From assembly GCF_000194155.1 (NCBI RefSeq), contig NZ_GL877880.1, positions 430,924 through 494,923 of the forward strand: a DNA stretch of 64,000 nt. Reading direction: 5' to 3'. Made by a program: the position numbers and the translations under genes. The notes beneath the pieces are model-generated. The model had not been told where the DNA came from. It did not search any database and worked only from the letters and a program-made list of their open reading frames with translations. The first letter of the stretch is position 1. The number at the start of each line of letters is the position of its first letter. Shown piece after piece: positions 1 to 9,037 of the stretch. This stretch comes from Saccharopolyspora spinosa NRRL 18395. GTDB lineage: Bacteria; Actinomycetota; Actinomycetes; Mycobacteriales; Pseudonocardiaceae.

Positions 1-1242
1 CTGGCCGACACGTGGGAGCGGCTGCTGACCGAGGGCGAGGCGGCAGGCCCCGGCCGCGAGGCGCAGATCGACGCGGCCCGCCGCGCCTGGTCGCACGGCT
101 TCGTCGCCGAAGCGGTCGAGAAGTTCGTGCGCACGCCGCACCGGGACAACTCCGGGCGGGATCATGCGGGCGTCATCACCGCGCAGGACATGGCCGAATT
201 CGAGGCGGGCTACGAGACGCCGCTGACCGTCGACCTGCCCGGCGGCTGGACCCTGGCGAAGTTCGGCATCTGGACCCAGGGGCCCGCGCTGGCGCAGCAG
301 CTACGCATCCTGGAGGGTCTGGCCGACCGGATCAACTACGTCGACGGCGTCGCCGACGCGGACACCGTGCACGTCGCGGTCGAGGCGGCCAAGCTCGCCT
401 TCGCCGACCGCGAAGCCTGGTACGGCGACTCCGCCGATCCCGGTGTCCTCGACGACCTGGTGTCCCGCGAGTACGCCGCCGCCCGCCGCGCGCTGATCGG
501 CGACCGCGCCTCGCTGGAGCTGCACCCCGGCTCGCCGGGTGGTCGCAACCCGATCCTGGCCGCGCACGTCGCCGAAGGTCGCGGGGTGGACGGCCTGAAG
601 GATCCGAGCGGCGTCGGCATCGGCGAGCCCACGGTGTCGCCGACCGGGGAAAGCCGTGGCGACACGGTGCACGTCGATGTGGTCGACCGGTGGGGGAACC
701 TGATCTCGGCGACGCCGTCCGGTGGTTGGCTGCAGTCCTCGCCGACCATCCCCGAGCTGGGCTTCTGCCTCGGCAGCCGAGCCCAGATGTTCTGGCTGGA
801 CCGGGACCTGCCGAACTCGCTGGCCCCGGGCAAGCGGCCCCGGATCACGCTGAGCCCGTCGCTGGCGCTGCGCGGCGGCGTCCCGACTATGGCGTTCGGC
901 ACGCCGGGCGGCGACCAGCAGGACCAGTGGCAGCTGTGCTTCTGGCTGGCGCACGTCCACGGTGGACTGAACCTGCAGGAGGCGATCGACGCACCCGCCT
1001 GGCACACCGGAGCGTTCCCGGGGTCGTTCTACCCGCGGGCCTGGGAGCCTGGCCGGGTCGTCGCGGAGTCCCGGCTCGGCGCGGAGACCCTCGTCGAGCT
1101 GGGCCGCCGGGGCCACGACGTGCTCGACGCGGGCCCCTGGGCCCTCGGCCGCCTGTCGGCGGTCTCCCAGGACCCGGACACGGGTCTGTTGCGAGCGGCG
1201 GCAAACGCCCGAGGAGCTCAGGGCTATGCCGCCGGCCGCTGA
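1..1242 (+). CDS. gamma-glutamyltransferase (3' part, 5' end outside window)
   Basis: The frame is open from the first base and ends at TGA 1240-1242, giving 413 residues of the C-terminal part of a gamma-glutamyltranspeptidase (Ntn-hydrolase fold). This family transfers or hydrolyses gamma-glutamyl groups of glutathione-like substrates and self-cleaves before a catalytic threonine. The candidate nucleophile is the Thr in SRGDTVHVDVVD (about residues 217-228 of this fragment), followed by the family-typical WGNLISATPSGGW and, later, AFGTPGGDQQDQW. Catalytic and small-subunit regions are intact. The N-terminus, and hence any signal peptide, lies upstream, so location (secreted or cytosolic) cannot be read. 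A perfect hairpin follows within a few bases of the stop. Confidence 0.85.
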   Translation: MADTWERLLTEGEAAGPGREAQIDAARRAWSHGFVAEAVEKFVRTPHRDNSGRDHAGVITAQDMAEFEAGYETPLTVDLPGGWTLAKFGIWTQGPALAQQLRILEGLADRINYVDGVADADTVHVAVEAAKLAFADREAWYGDSADPGVLDDLVSREYAAARRALIGDRASLELHPGSPGGRNPILAAHVAEGRGVDGLKDPSGVGIGEPTVSPTGESRGDTVHVDVVDRWGNLISATPSGGWLQSSPTIPELGFCLGSRAQMFWLDRDLPNSLAPGKRPRITLSPSLALRGGVPTMAFGTPGGDQQDQWQLCFWLAHVHGGLNLQEAIDAPAWHTGAFPGSFYPRAWEPGRVVAESRLGAETLVELGRRGHDVLDAGPWALGRLSAVSQDPDTGLLRAAANARGAQGYAAGR

Positions 1243-1244
1243 TC

Positions 1245-1290
1245 CGCAATTTCCATTGAAACCGAAGGTTCGATTTCAATGGAAATTGCG
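1245..1290. terminator. perfect 17-bp hairpin of the TTTCAAT/ATTGAAA family
   Basis: Left arm 1245-1261 and right arm 1274-1290 are exact reverse complements (17 bp, 12-nt loop). It starts 3 bases after the gamma-glutamyltransferase stop. It is probably a transcription terminator and belongs to the AT-rich palindrome family found at 2554, 4061, 7393, 14693, 31014, 31065, 55491 and 63921. Confidence 0.7.
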
Positions 1291-1300
1291 GGGGACGGAG

Positions 1301-1471
1301 TCACGCGACTCGTAACGTCCGGCCGACGAGGAGCATGCGGAGGGTGCGCGCGGTGGCGTCCGCCAGGTCCACCGGGCCCGTCAGGATTCCCGTGATCGCG
1401 TCGATCCCGTGGTCGTAGCTCGTGTCCGCGAGAAGCTTTTCATCTTTGGGGACGCGGTTGTCCACAGCTTG
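1301..1471 (-). pseudogene. small ORF or gene remnant of unknown origin
   Basis: A minus-strand frame opens after a stop near the DnaA boxes and ends at TGA (1301-1303). From a possible GTG it reads about 55 residues, including LLADTSYDHGIDAITG and TARTLRMLLVGRTLRVA. The second half looks like ordinary coding sequence and could be the tail of a lost regulator gene. There is no clear ribosome binding site and the 5' part overlaps DnaA boxes. A truncated remnant is more likely than a working gene. Confidence 0.25.
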
Positions 1472-1558
1472 TGGACAACCGTGTCAACAGGGGTTTCAAC
1501 TGCGAAAACACCTGTTCGTGCGACTAGTTGTGCACAGCTGTGGAGAAAGTTGTCCACA
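1458..1558. promoter_or_regulatory. cluster of four DnaA boxes
   Basis: TTGTCCACA occurs at 1458-1466 and 1550-1558 on the plus strand and at 1470-1478 on the minus strand. TTGTGCACA lies at 1528-1536. TTGTCCACA is the high-GC actinobacterial DnaA-box consensus. The cluster is intergenic, but no dnaA or dnaN gene is near, so it is not an ordinary oriC. A degenerate fifth site (TGTGCAGAA, minus) is at 1561-1569. Possible roles are DnaA titration, DnaA reactivation or DnaA-controlled transcription. Confidence 0.6.
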
Positions 1559-1573
1559 GCTGTGCAGAAGTCC

Positions 1574-2487
1574 TCAGCGACGGGTGCTGACCAGCACCAG
1601 CCCGACGCCGATGAGCCCGACCCCGCACCACGACGCGACGCCTAGCCGTTCCCCGACGACGAGCACGCTCAGCAGCGCCGCCACCACCGGCTCCAACAGG
1701 CTCAGCGTCGTCGCGACGCTGGTCGACGTTTGGCGCAGCCCCGCGCCGAACAGCATGTACGCCAAGCCCATCGGGATCACCGCGAGGTAGCCCGCGACCA
1801 CCAGCCCCGACGCGGAACCGAACAGCGAGCCGCCGGTGAACACGAGAACCGGCAGCAGCACCACAGCGCCGGTGCCGAACATCGCGCCCATCACCGCGCG
1901 CGACCCTTGCCCGCCGCGCATCATCCGCGCGGCCGCCCACGAGTACACGACGTATGCGGCGCCGCCGACCAAGCCGAGCAGCGCACCGAGCACGGCATCA
2001 GTGCCAACACCAGTCTCGCCGCCGCCCGTGATCAACAGCAGGCCAAGCACCGAAACACCAAACCCGCCGCAGCCAGCGCCCATCGGCGGTCCAGCCGGAC
2101 ACCGTCGACGACGCGTTCCAGGATCGCGGCGAACACCGGCGCCGAGCCGAGCGTGACAACGGTGCCGATGGCGACCCCGGCGAGCGCCATCGACGAGTAG
2201 AACGCCAGCGGGTAGACCGCCACCGCCAGGGCACCCACGACCAGCAGCCCGGTCCGCCCGGACCGCAGCACGGGCAGCGCGGACCGCCCGGCTACGGCGA
2301 GCAGCAGGATGCCGCCGATGCCCACGGTGGCGGCCCCGATCGACAGCGGACTCGCGCCGGCCGGGGCGAAGCTGGCGGCCGTTCCGGTGGTGCCCCACAG
2401 GACGGCCGCGAGCAGCACCGGCAGCGGGCCGGAGAGGAAGCTCCGGGCAGGAGCAGGAGCGGGTGCGGTGAGCAATTGATCGGACAC
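1574..2487 (-). pseudogene. EamA/DMT-family transporter, frameshifted
   Basis: Two adjacent reading frames together encode a typical ten-helix drug/metabolite exporter of about 300 residues. The first runs from ATG 2487 (MSDQLLTAPAPAP, then several hydrophobic helices, FAAILERVVDGVRLD) to about position 2060. The second continues from GFGVSVLGLLLI to the TGA at 1574-1576 (SVATTLSLLEPVVAALLSV, GVGLVLVSTRR). A single-base indel near 2056-2068, in the codons for ALAAAG, separates them. Both halves keep EamA repeat features (a conserved late glutamate in LEPVVA), so either the mutation is recent or a base was misread. Substrate cannot be inferred. The gene is divergent from the baeRF-type gene across a 330-base spacer carrying two palindromes. 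Confidence 0.75.
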
Positions 2488-2553
2488 AGTGAACTCTTCC
2501 GTTCGCGAAACCAGCAGGACTCGTCGAACGGGCGCGCGTCAGAACGACCCCGG

Positions 2554-2611
2554 GCAGTTTCAATTGAAACTGCGTGGGAAGAACCGGAACTGACAGTTTC
2601 AATTGAAACTG
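2554..2611. repeat. two palindromes of the GTTTCAATTGAAAC family
   Basis: A perfect 20-bp palindrome at 2554-2573 and an 18-bp palindrome at 2594-2611 share the core AGTTTCAATTGAAACT. They lie in the divergent spacer between the EamA gene and the baeRF-type gene, so here they cannot simply be 3' terminators. They could be operators, paired terminators or mobile repeats. Confidence 0.7.
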
Positions 2612-2816
2612 CGGTTCCGTCGGGGTGCCGGAGGTTCGCCGCCCGTCAGCGGGACGGAGGCGGCAGAACGCGGTGCCAGTGCGAGTTCACGCCGCCCACC
2701 CTAACCGCAGGTCCGGTCCCGCCGGAACGGACGACCCGGTGAGCTCCGTCGCCCTGCCGGTTCCCCGCGCTCTCGGTAGCGTCGCTGGTCCGGACGTTTC
2801 TCCTGGGAGGACCCCG

Positions 2817-3935
2817 ATGGCGATCCTGCACACCGACATCCCGACGCGGGCGCAGGTCGACACGCTGCTGACCGCCCGCGAGCGCGTCAGCGTCTCGCTG
2901 TATGTGCCGACCGGCCCGGCATCCAGCGGCGATGCCGAGCGCATCGAGCTGAAGAACCTCGCCGGGCAGGCGATCGAGCAGCTCCGGCAGGCGGGCACCG
3001 CCAAGGAGGACATCGCCGGGGTCACCGAACACCTGGCCGACCTGGCCGAGGACGAGGAGTTCTGGCGCTTCCAGGCCCGCAGCCTGGCGCTGTTCGCCAC
3101 CCCGAAAGCGCTGACCACCTTCCGGCTGCCGAACCACCTGAACGCGGCGGTTGAGGTGTCCGACCGGTTCCACCTCAAGCCGCTGCTGCGCTCGATCACC
3201 TTCCCGCAGACCGCGCTGGTGCTGGCGCTCGCGCAGCACTCGGTGCGGCTGCTGGAGGTCGTGCCCGAGATGGACCCGGTGATCGTCGAAGTGCCCGGGA
3301 TGCCGGTGGACGTGGCCAGCGCGGTGGGCAAGGAGTCGCTCACCGACCGCTTGCCGCGCCGCCGGTTCCAGGGCAGCGAGGGGCAGAAGCTCCGGATGCG
3401 CCAGTTCGCCCGCCAGGTCGATCGCGCGATGCGGCCGGTGCTGCGCGGCGATGTGCCGCTGATCCTGGCCGCGACCGAGCCGCTGCAGAGCATCTTCCGG
3501 TCGGTCAGCACCGCTTCGGAGCTCGCCCCGGTCGGCCTGACCGGGAATCCAGAGGAGAGCAGCGACCGCGAGCTGGCGTCGGCGGCCCGCGACGTCCTCG
3601 ACGACCTGCACGTCGAGCGGCTGCGCGAGCTGCATCGGCTGTTCGAGCAGCGCACGGGGCAGGGCCGGACGGTCACCGACATCGCCGACGTGGCCCGGCA
3701 CGCGACAATGGGCGCGGTCGACACGGTCTTCGTCAACATCGACAACGCGGTGCCGGGCTTCATCGACGAAGCTGGCGCGGTGACGTTCGAGGAAGCCGAC
3801 GACGCCGTGTCCTACGGTGTGGTGGACGAGATCGCCCGCCGGGTCTGGCTCACCGGCGGCCGGGTCCTCGCGGTGCGCCGCGACGACATCCCGGGCGGCG
3901 GAGAAACGGCCGCGATCCTCCGCTACCGCCCCTGA
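2817..3935 (+). CDS. baeRF-type (bacterial eRF1-like) protein
   Basis: 372 residues from ATG 2817, with GGGAGG just upstream. The C-terminal region (YGVVDEIARRVWLTGGRVLAVRRDDI, then AILRY) resembles the last domain of archaeo-eukaryotic peptide-release factor 1, and the N-terminal half has the alternating strand/helix pattern of the bacterial aeRF1-related (baeRF) families. Such proteins are proposed to act on ribosomes or tRNA; no biochemical role is firm. I see no GGQ-like release motif, so peptide-release activity should not be assumed. No TM segment or signal is visible. The family call rests on remembered pattern and is moderate. Confidence 0.6.
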   Translation: MAILHTDIPTRAQVDTLLTARERVSVSLYVPTGPASSGDAERIELKNLAGQAIEQLRQAGTAKEDIAGVTEHLADLAEDEEFWRFQARSLALFATPKALTTFRLPNHLNAAVEVSDRFHLKPLLRSITFPQTALVLALAQHSVRLLEVVPEMDPVIVEVPGMPVDVASAVGKESLTDRLPRRRFQGSEGQKLRMRQFARQVDRAMRPVLRGDVPLILAATEPLQSIFRSVSTASELAPVGLTGNPEESSDRELASAARDVLDDLHVERLRELHRLFEQRTGQGRTVTDIADVARHATMGAVDTVFVNIDNAVPGFIDEAGAVTFEEADDAVSYGVVDEIARRVWLTGGRVLAVRRDDIPGGGETAAILRYRP

Positions 3936-4060
3936 CCAGCACCGTTCAGCGGCCGGGCTGGGGCAGGGCTGCGGCCGGGCTGGGGCAGGCCTGGGCCAGG
4001 GCCGCCCGTGCGCCAAGCCGTGGTGGTCGTGTCGATGATGTCTTCTCGCCTGCGAGAGAT

Positions 4061-4084
4061 CCCCAGTTTCAATTGAAACTGGGG
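4061..4084. repeat. perfect 24-bp palindrome (AGTTTCAATTGAAACT core)
   Basis: Positions 4061-4084 form an uninterrupted perfect palindrome with CCCC/GGGG ends around the common core. It sits between the stop of the baeRF-type gene (3935) and the glycosyltransferase start (4191). A loop-less palindrome makes a poor RNA hairpin, so a protein-binding site is as likely as a terminator. Confidence 0.75.
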
Positions 4085-4190
4085 ACGAGCCGTCCACGTC
4101 GCGCCGCGCCACAAAAAGGCCGAACCGGCGACGAGTCACCCGATCGGGGCGCTAGCCTGCTGTGGGATTTTCTACGCGGTGAGGAACCGG

Positions 4191-7100
4191 ATGGACAAGC
4201 GGCTGATCGACTGGACCGGCGAGCGCTGTGTGCCGTGGACCGACGACGTTCAGGTCGTCTACGAGCACTACCACCGCTACGCCCTCGCAGCCCGCTTCGT
4301 GCGCGGCAAGCGGGTGCTCGACCTCGCCTGCGGCGAGGGCTACGGCGCGGCGCTGCTGGCCGCCGAAGGCGCCGAGGTGGTCGGCGTGGACATCGACCCG
4401 ACCACGGTCGGACACGCCCAGCACAACTACGGCAGCCGCGACGTCAGTTTCCAGGTCGGCTCCATCACCGACCCCGAACTGCTCGCCGACGCCAAGCCCT
4501 TCGACGTGATCGTCTGCTTCGAGGCGATCGAGCACGTCGAGGACCACGACGCCGTCCTGAGCCTGGTCAGGTCCCGGCTCGTCCAAGGTGGACTGTTCCT
4601 GAGCAGCACCCCCGACATGGCGGTCTACTCGCACGAGCACGGCAACGACAACCCGTACCACGTCAAGGAACTCACCGCGAAGCAGTACGAAACGCTGCTG
4701 GAGGACGCGTTCCGGCACGTGGCCGTGCTGAAGCAGAACGTCACCGTCGGATCGCTGCTCACCCCCGCCGACCACGGCGACCCGGACACCGCCATCGAAG
4801 GCGTCCGGCTGCAGACCATCGAAGAGCGCGACGGCGAATGGGCCGTCCGGCAAGGCGTCCCGCACACCTACCTGCTGGGTATCGCCTCCGACAAGCACCT
4901 GCCGAAGCTGCCCGCCGCCGCGCTGCTAACCGACGCCGACCTCACGCTCATCCGCCGCGGCGGCGACGTCACGCCGATAATCGAACAACGCGACGCGGCG
5001 GTCGCGGACGTGGCCAAGCTCCACGAGCTCTACCAGCGCAGCCGCGTCGAATCCGAAGAGCTCAAGAGCGCCATCGGCAGGCTCGAAGAACTGCGCAAAG
5101 CCGAAGAGCAGCGCGCCGACCAGAGCATCCGCGAGCAGGCGAAGCTGCGAGCCGAACTGGACCGCGTTGGCGGCGAGCTGCACGAAAGCCAGCAGAGCGC
5201 GGAGCGCGACGCTGCGCGCATCGAGTGGCTACGCGACACCGTCGCGCGGCTCGAAGGACGCGTAGCGGACACCGAGCGGCAAGCGGCGGAGCTCGGCGCA
5301 GCGAACGCGGAGCTGGCGGCGCAGAACTCCGCGCTGGTGCAGCGCGCGGTGGCGAAGTACCGGAAGGTCGTCGAGCGCGTAGCGCCGCGCGGCACCGTGC
5401 GGCGCGATGCGTACGAGATCGCGCTGGGGCGCAAGCCCGGCGTGCCGCAGGCCGAGGAGGCGGTCGAGACCGGTCCGCTTCCCGTGCCGCACAGCGACAA
5501 ACCGCTGGTCAGCGTGATCGTGCCGGTGCACGGCAAGTGGCCCTACACCCGGCAGTGCCTGCGGTTCCTCGGTGGGCACGTCGTGTCCGTGCCGTTCGAG
5601 GTGATCGTCGTCGACGACGCCTCGCCGGACGACAGCGCCGAGAAGCTCGCTGCTTGCGAAGGTGTCCGGCTGGTGCGCGCCGAACGCAACCTCGGGTTCA
5701 TCGGCGCCTGCAACCTCGGTGCCGAGCACGCGCGCGGCGAATACCTGTTCTTCCTGAACAACGACGCCGAGGTCACCGAGTCCTGGCTGGACATCCTGAT
5801 GGACACGATCCGCGGCGACGAACGCATCGGGCTCGTCGGCGCCAAGCTGGTCTACCCGGACGGCCGGCTGCAGGAGTGCGGCGGCATCGTGTGGTCCGAC
5901 GGCAACGGCTGGAACTACGGCCGTAACACCGAGCCCGGCGGTGCCGAGTTCAACGTGGTGCGCGACGTCGACTACTGCTCCGGCGCGGCGATCCTGGTGC
6001 GCACCGACGTGTTCCGGCAGGTCGGCGGCTTCGACACCCGGTACGCGCCCGCCTACTACGAGGACACCGACCTGGCGTTCGCGGTGCGCGCGGCCGGCTA
6101 CCGGACCGTGGTGCAGCCGAAGGCCGTCGTCGTGCACCACGAAGGCGTGTCCAACGGCACCGACCTCAGCACCGGGGTGAAGAAGCACCAGGAGCTCAAC
6201 CGCAAGGTGTTCGTGGAGAAGTGGGCCGACACGCTGGCCGCCGAACACCTGCCGGAAGCCTCGCCGCGCAACCTCTGGCTGGCGCGGCAACGCGGCACCC
6301 GCGGCCACCACGGCCCGATCGTGCTGGTGAAGGACCACCAGGTGCCGCGCCCGGACTTCGACTCAGGTTCCGTGCGGATCCCGACGCAGCTGCAGCAGCT
6401 TGGCGTCACAGTGCTGCCCGAACCCGAACTACAGCAGGCGTTCCTGCACGAGGCGGGCTCGGAAATCTCGCTGGCACTGCTGTCCCGCCCGCAGGTCGCG
6501 TGGAGCCTGGTCGAGGAGCTGCGCACCGGTGCGCCGCAGGCGGTCATCGCCTACGACACCGTCGACGTGCACTTCCTCCGGCTGGAGCGGCAGGCCGAGG
6601 TCGCCGAGCAACAGGACGACCCGGTGCGCGCGGAAGCGCTGCGGCGCAAGGCTTTCGCGTCGCGGCAGATGGAGCTCGGGCTGACCCGTTCCTGCGACGT
6701 CACGCTGGTGGTGTCCGAGGCCGAGCAGGTGCTGCTGCGCGAGCTGGTCCCGGACGCCGACGTGCGGGTGCTGTCCAACGTGCACGAGGTCGACTGGAGC
6801 CCGGTGAAGCCGGACGGGCGCAAGGATCTGCTGTTCGTCGGCAGCTTCGACCACCCGCCGAACGTCGACGCCGTGCGCTGGGCGGTGCGCGAGATCATGC
6901 CGCTGGTGCGGGAGAAGTGCCCGGACGCGGTGCTGCACGTCGTCGGTAGCAACCCCACCGACGAGGTCCGGGAGCTGGCCGGGCGGGGCGTGCAGGTGCA
7001 CGGCTGGGTCGCCGAGCTGGAGCCGCAGTACGCGGCGAGCCGCGTGACCCTCGCGCCGCTGCGGTTCGGCGCCGGCGTCAAGGGCAAGGTCGGTGAGAGC

Positions 7101-7352
7101 CTCAGCGTCGGGGTGCCGGTGGTCGGCACGACGGTGGCGATCGAGGGCATGCACCTGGTGAACGGCGAGCACGCGCTGGTCGCCGACGATGCGGAGGGGC
7201 TGGCGGAGGCGGCGGTCCGGCTGCTCACCGACGACGACGCCTGGCAGCGGCTGGCGGAGGCGGGCAAGGCGGGCATCGCGGCCCAGTTCGGCCCGGACGT
7301 CTCCCGAGCAGCCCTCGGTGACTTGCTCGCCACCACCGACTACGAGGCCTGA
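4191..7352 (+). CDS. methyltransferase-coiled coil-GT2-GT4 fusion protein
   Basis: 1053 residues from ATG 4191, preferred to the in-frame GTG at 4179 because GAGGAA (4181-4186) is well placed. Residues about 1-240 are a SAM-dependent class I methyltransferase (VLDLACGEGYG, VDIDPTT, FEAIEHVEDHD). Residues about 264-390 are a charged coiled coil. Residues about 436-700 are a family-2 glycosyltransferase (VSVIVPVHGKW, VVDDASPDDS, FFLNNDAEV, YYEDTDLAF). The end (about 715-1053) is GT4-like (LLFVGSFDHPPNVDAV, APLRFGAGVKGKVGES). Such multidomain proteins build or modify cell-surface polysaccharide in the cytosol. The GT4 part looks shortened: after DFDSGS about 30 residues of the usual first strand-helix units seem missing. 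It stands alone between palindromes, with no sugar cluster visible. Confidence 0.85.
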   Translation: MDKRLIDWTGERCVPWTDDVQVVYEHYHRYALAARFVRGKRVLDLACGEGYGAALLAAEGAEVVGVDIDPTTVGHAQHNYGSRDVSFQVGSITDPELLADAKPFDVIVCFEAIEHVEDHDAVLSLVRSRLVQGGLFLSSTPDMAVYSHEHGNDNPYHVKELTAKQYETLLEDAFRHVAVLKQNVTVGSLLTPADHGDPDTAIEGVRLQTIEERDGEWAVRQGVPHTYLLGIASDKHLPKLPAAALLTDADLTLIRRGGDVTPIIEQRDAAVADVAKLHELYQRSRVESEELKSAIGRLEELRKAEEQRADQSIREQAKLRAELDRVGGELHESQQSAERDAARIEWLRDTVARLEGRVADTERQAAELGAANAELAAQNSALVQRAVAKYRKVVERVAPRGTVRRDAYEIALGRKPGVPQAEEAVETGPLPVPHSDKPLVSVIVPVHGKWPYTRQCLRFLGGHVVSVPFEVIVVDDASPDDSAEKLAACEGVRLVRAERNLGFIGACNLGAEHARGEYLFFLNNDAEVTESWLDILMDTIRGDERIGLVGAKLVYPDGRLQECGGIVWSDGNGWNYGRNTEPGGAEFNVVRDVDYCSGAAILVRTDVFRQVGGFDTRYAPAYYEDTDLAFAVRAAGYRTVVQPKAVVVHHEGVSNGTDLSTGVKKHQELNRKVFVEKWADTLAAEHLPEASPRNLWLARQRGTRGHHGPIVLVKDHQVPRPDFDSGSVRIPTQLQQLGVTVLPEPELQQAFLHEAGSEISLALLSRPQVAWSLVEELRTGAPQAVIAYDTVDVHFLRLERQAEVAEQQDDPVRAEALRRKAFASRQMELGLTRSCDVTLVVSEAEQVLLRELVPDADVRVLSNVHEVDWSPVKPDGRKDLLFVGSFDHPPNVDAVRWAVREIMPLVREKCPDAVLHVVGSNPTDEVRELAGRGVQVHGWVAELEPQYAASRVTLAPLRFGAGVKGKVGESLSVGVPVVGTTVAIEGMHLVNGEHALVADDAEGLAEAAVRLLTDDDAWQRLAEAGKAGIAAQFGPDVSRAALGDLLATTDYEA

Positions 7353-7392
7353 TCCCGACACACCCCGGTGCGTCGGGCCCCGACACACCGAT

Positions 7393-7446
7393 CCCCCGCA
7401 ATTTCAATGGAAATCGAAAGTCCGATTTCCATTGAAATTGCGGGGG
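7393..7446. terminator. perfect 24-bp bidirectional hairpin
   Basis: Arms 7393-7416 and 7423-7446 are exact complements with a 6-nt loop, in the gap between two converging genes (stops at 7352 and 7460). It probably terminates both. The arms contain the ATTTCAAT/ATTGAAAT motif of the dispersed palindrome family. Confidence 0.8.
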
Positions 7447-7459
7447 ACGTCGGTTCGGG

Positions 7460-8824
7460 TCAGTCGCGGACCGTCGGCGGCAGGTGGTTGACCTGCTGGT
7501 CGAGCACCGACTTGAACGCCTCCTGCGCCGCCGCCTTGTGTTCCGACGAGCCGCTAACGTCGATGATGATCGCCCAGTTGTGCGCGACGTAGGCGGTGCG
7601 GAACGTGCCGCCGGTGTTGACCACCTTCACACCCTGGTAAGACAGTTTGTCCATTTCGGACAGTCCCTGCTGGGCGGCGAGGTACTTGTCGACCACGCCC
7701 TTGGCAGCGTCGGAGTTGGGCATCTGCAGCGCGAGCAGCGTCGTCCTCGCGGTCGTGCCCTCGGTGCCGTTGAACCAGCCGTCGACCAACCCGCCCTGGA
7801 TCGCGGAGTTGAGCACCGTCTTCGGCTGCAGCAGGCCGCCCTTTGCACCCTGCAGGCTCGGCAGGTCCAGCGCCCCGCTCCACGGGTGCGCCGGGCCGGA
7901 CACCGTGACCAGCGTCTCCTGCGAGCTGGCCGGCGGGTTCGCCTTCGGGGGCGGCGGCGCGGGCAGTTCCTTGGTCTGCACCGGGGGCGGCGTTGGCGCG
8001 GCGGTCGGCTCGGTCGGCGTGTTGCCGCTGCTGGAGGTGAAGTAGAGGATCCCGGCGACGATCACGCCGACCAGCAGCACGCCGCCGATGGACAGCCCGG
8101 CGATCAGCTTGCCCTTGCCGGATTTGCTCGCGGACTCGAACACCTCGGGGCCTTGGCGCATCCACGACGCGTCGCCGTGGTCCGGCGTCCCCGGCAGGTC
8201 ATCGCCCCAGGGCGTGCCGGTGCTTTCGACGGCGCTCCAACCCTCCTGCGGCCCCCACTGCGGCTGCGGCGGCTGCTGAACCTGGGCCCACTGCGGCTGC
8301 TGGCCGAGGTTTACGACCTGGGTGCTCTCGGAGTCACTCGGCGGCTGGGCCTGCGGCTGCTGCTGCAAAAGCGGGTTGAGCACGACCTGCGTTGCATCTT
8401 CGGCCGCACGACCTTGTTGCGGCGGCTGCTGCTGCGGGGTGACCTGAGAGGCAGCGTCTCCCCAGCTGAACGCCGGCGGGAACGGGTTGGGCTGGTGCGG
8501 TGCCTGCTGCTGGGGGAATCCGCCGGACTGCGGGCCTGTTTGCGGTTGCTGCTGCGGGAATCCGCCCGAGGAAGGCCCCACCTGCGGTTGTTGCTGCGGG
8601 AATCCGCCGGCCGGCGGCCCTGCCTGCGGCTGCTGCTGCGGGAACTCGCCGGATGGCGTGCTCGCCTGCGGCTGTTGCTGCGGGAATCCGCCCGAGGAAG
8701 GCCCGTTCTGTCCGTTCTGGGCCCGACCGAGCACGGCGTCTCGCCGCTGGCGGTACTCCTCAGCGGAAATCCGCCCCGCCGCGAGTTCGGCGTCGAGATT
8801 CTGCAGCTCGTCTTGCCAGGTCAC
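7460..8824 (-). CDS. SHOCT-domain membrane protein with Gly-Phe-Pro-Gln repeats
   Basis: 454 residues from GTG 8824, preceded by GGGAAGGG. Residues 1-30 are a SHOCT-like short domain (ELQNLDAELAAGRISAEEYRQRRD). Next comes a disordered Gln/Pro region with about five 16-residue repeats carrying GGFPQQQPQ (DNA 8506-8706, 48-bp period). One membrane helix follows (LIAGLSIGGVLLVGVIVAGILYF), then a TPxPPP spacer and an extracellular domain of about 170 residues ending NHLPPTVRD. Topology is N-in, C-out. The external domain has no motif I recognise. Function unknown; an envelope-associated role is an inference from topology. The gene is monocistronic and convergent with the glycosyltransferase fusion. 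Confidence 0.7.
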   Translation of the reverse strand: MTWQDELQNLDAELAAGRISAEEYRQRRDAVLGRAQNGQNGPSSGGFPQQQPQASTPSGEFPQQQPQAGPPAGGFPQQQPQVGPSSGGFPQQQPQTGPQSGGFPQQQAPHQPNPFPPAFSWGDAASQVTPQQQPPQQGRAAEDATQVVLNPLLQQQPQAQPPSDSESTQVVNLGQQPQWAQVQQPPQPQWGPQEGWSAVESTGTPWGDDLPGTPDHGDASWMRQGPEVFESASKSGKGKLIAGLSIGGVLLVGVIVAGILYFTSSSGNTPTEPTAAPTPPPVQTKELPAPPPPKANPPASSQETLVTVSGPAHPWSGALDLPSLQGAKGGLLQPKTVLNSAIQGGLVDGWFNGTEGTTARTTLLALQMPNSDAAKGVVDKYLAAQQGLSEMDKLSYQGVKVVNTGGTFRTAYVAHNWAIIIDVSGSSEHKAAAQEAFKSVLDQQVNHLPPTVRD

Positions 8825-9037
8825 CGATGCGCCCTTCCCGGTTTTGCGAACGCCCCCAATTGTGATCGACCGCCATTCTGGCACCCGCAAGGGGGAACGG
8901 GGGGCACCGGCCGGATAACGATCCGACTCGGAGTCTGGCCGGAGCGGGCTACGAGAAGGTAATGGGTCCACAACCATGATGTCCCGGGCTAGGCTACCCA
9001 GCGTTGACTTCTCCGGCCGGGGACATGACTTGATGGG

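Noticed and set aside
1458..1558. Chromosomal oriC
   Set aside because: DnaA boxes are present, but dnaA, dnaN, recF, gyrB or parAB genes are absent and there is no long AT-rich unwinding region.
8506..8706. Intergenic minisatellite
   Set aside because: The 48-bp repeats encode regular GGFPQQQPQ units inside a protein with good start signals, so they are coding repeats.
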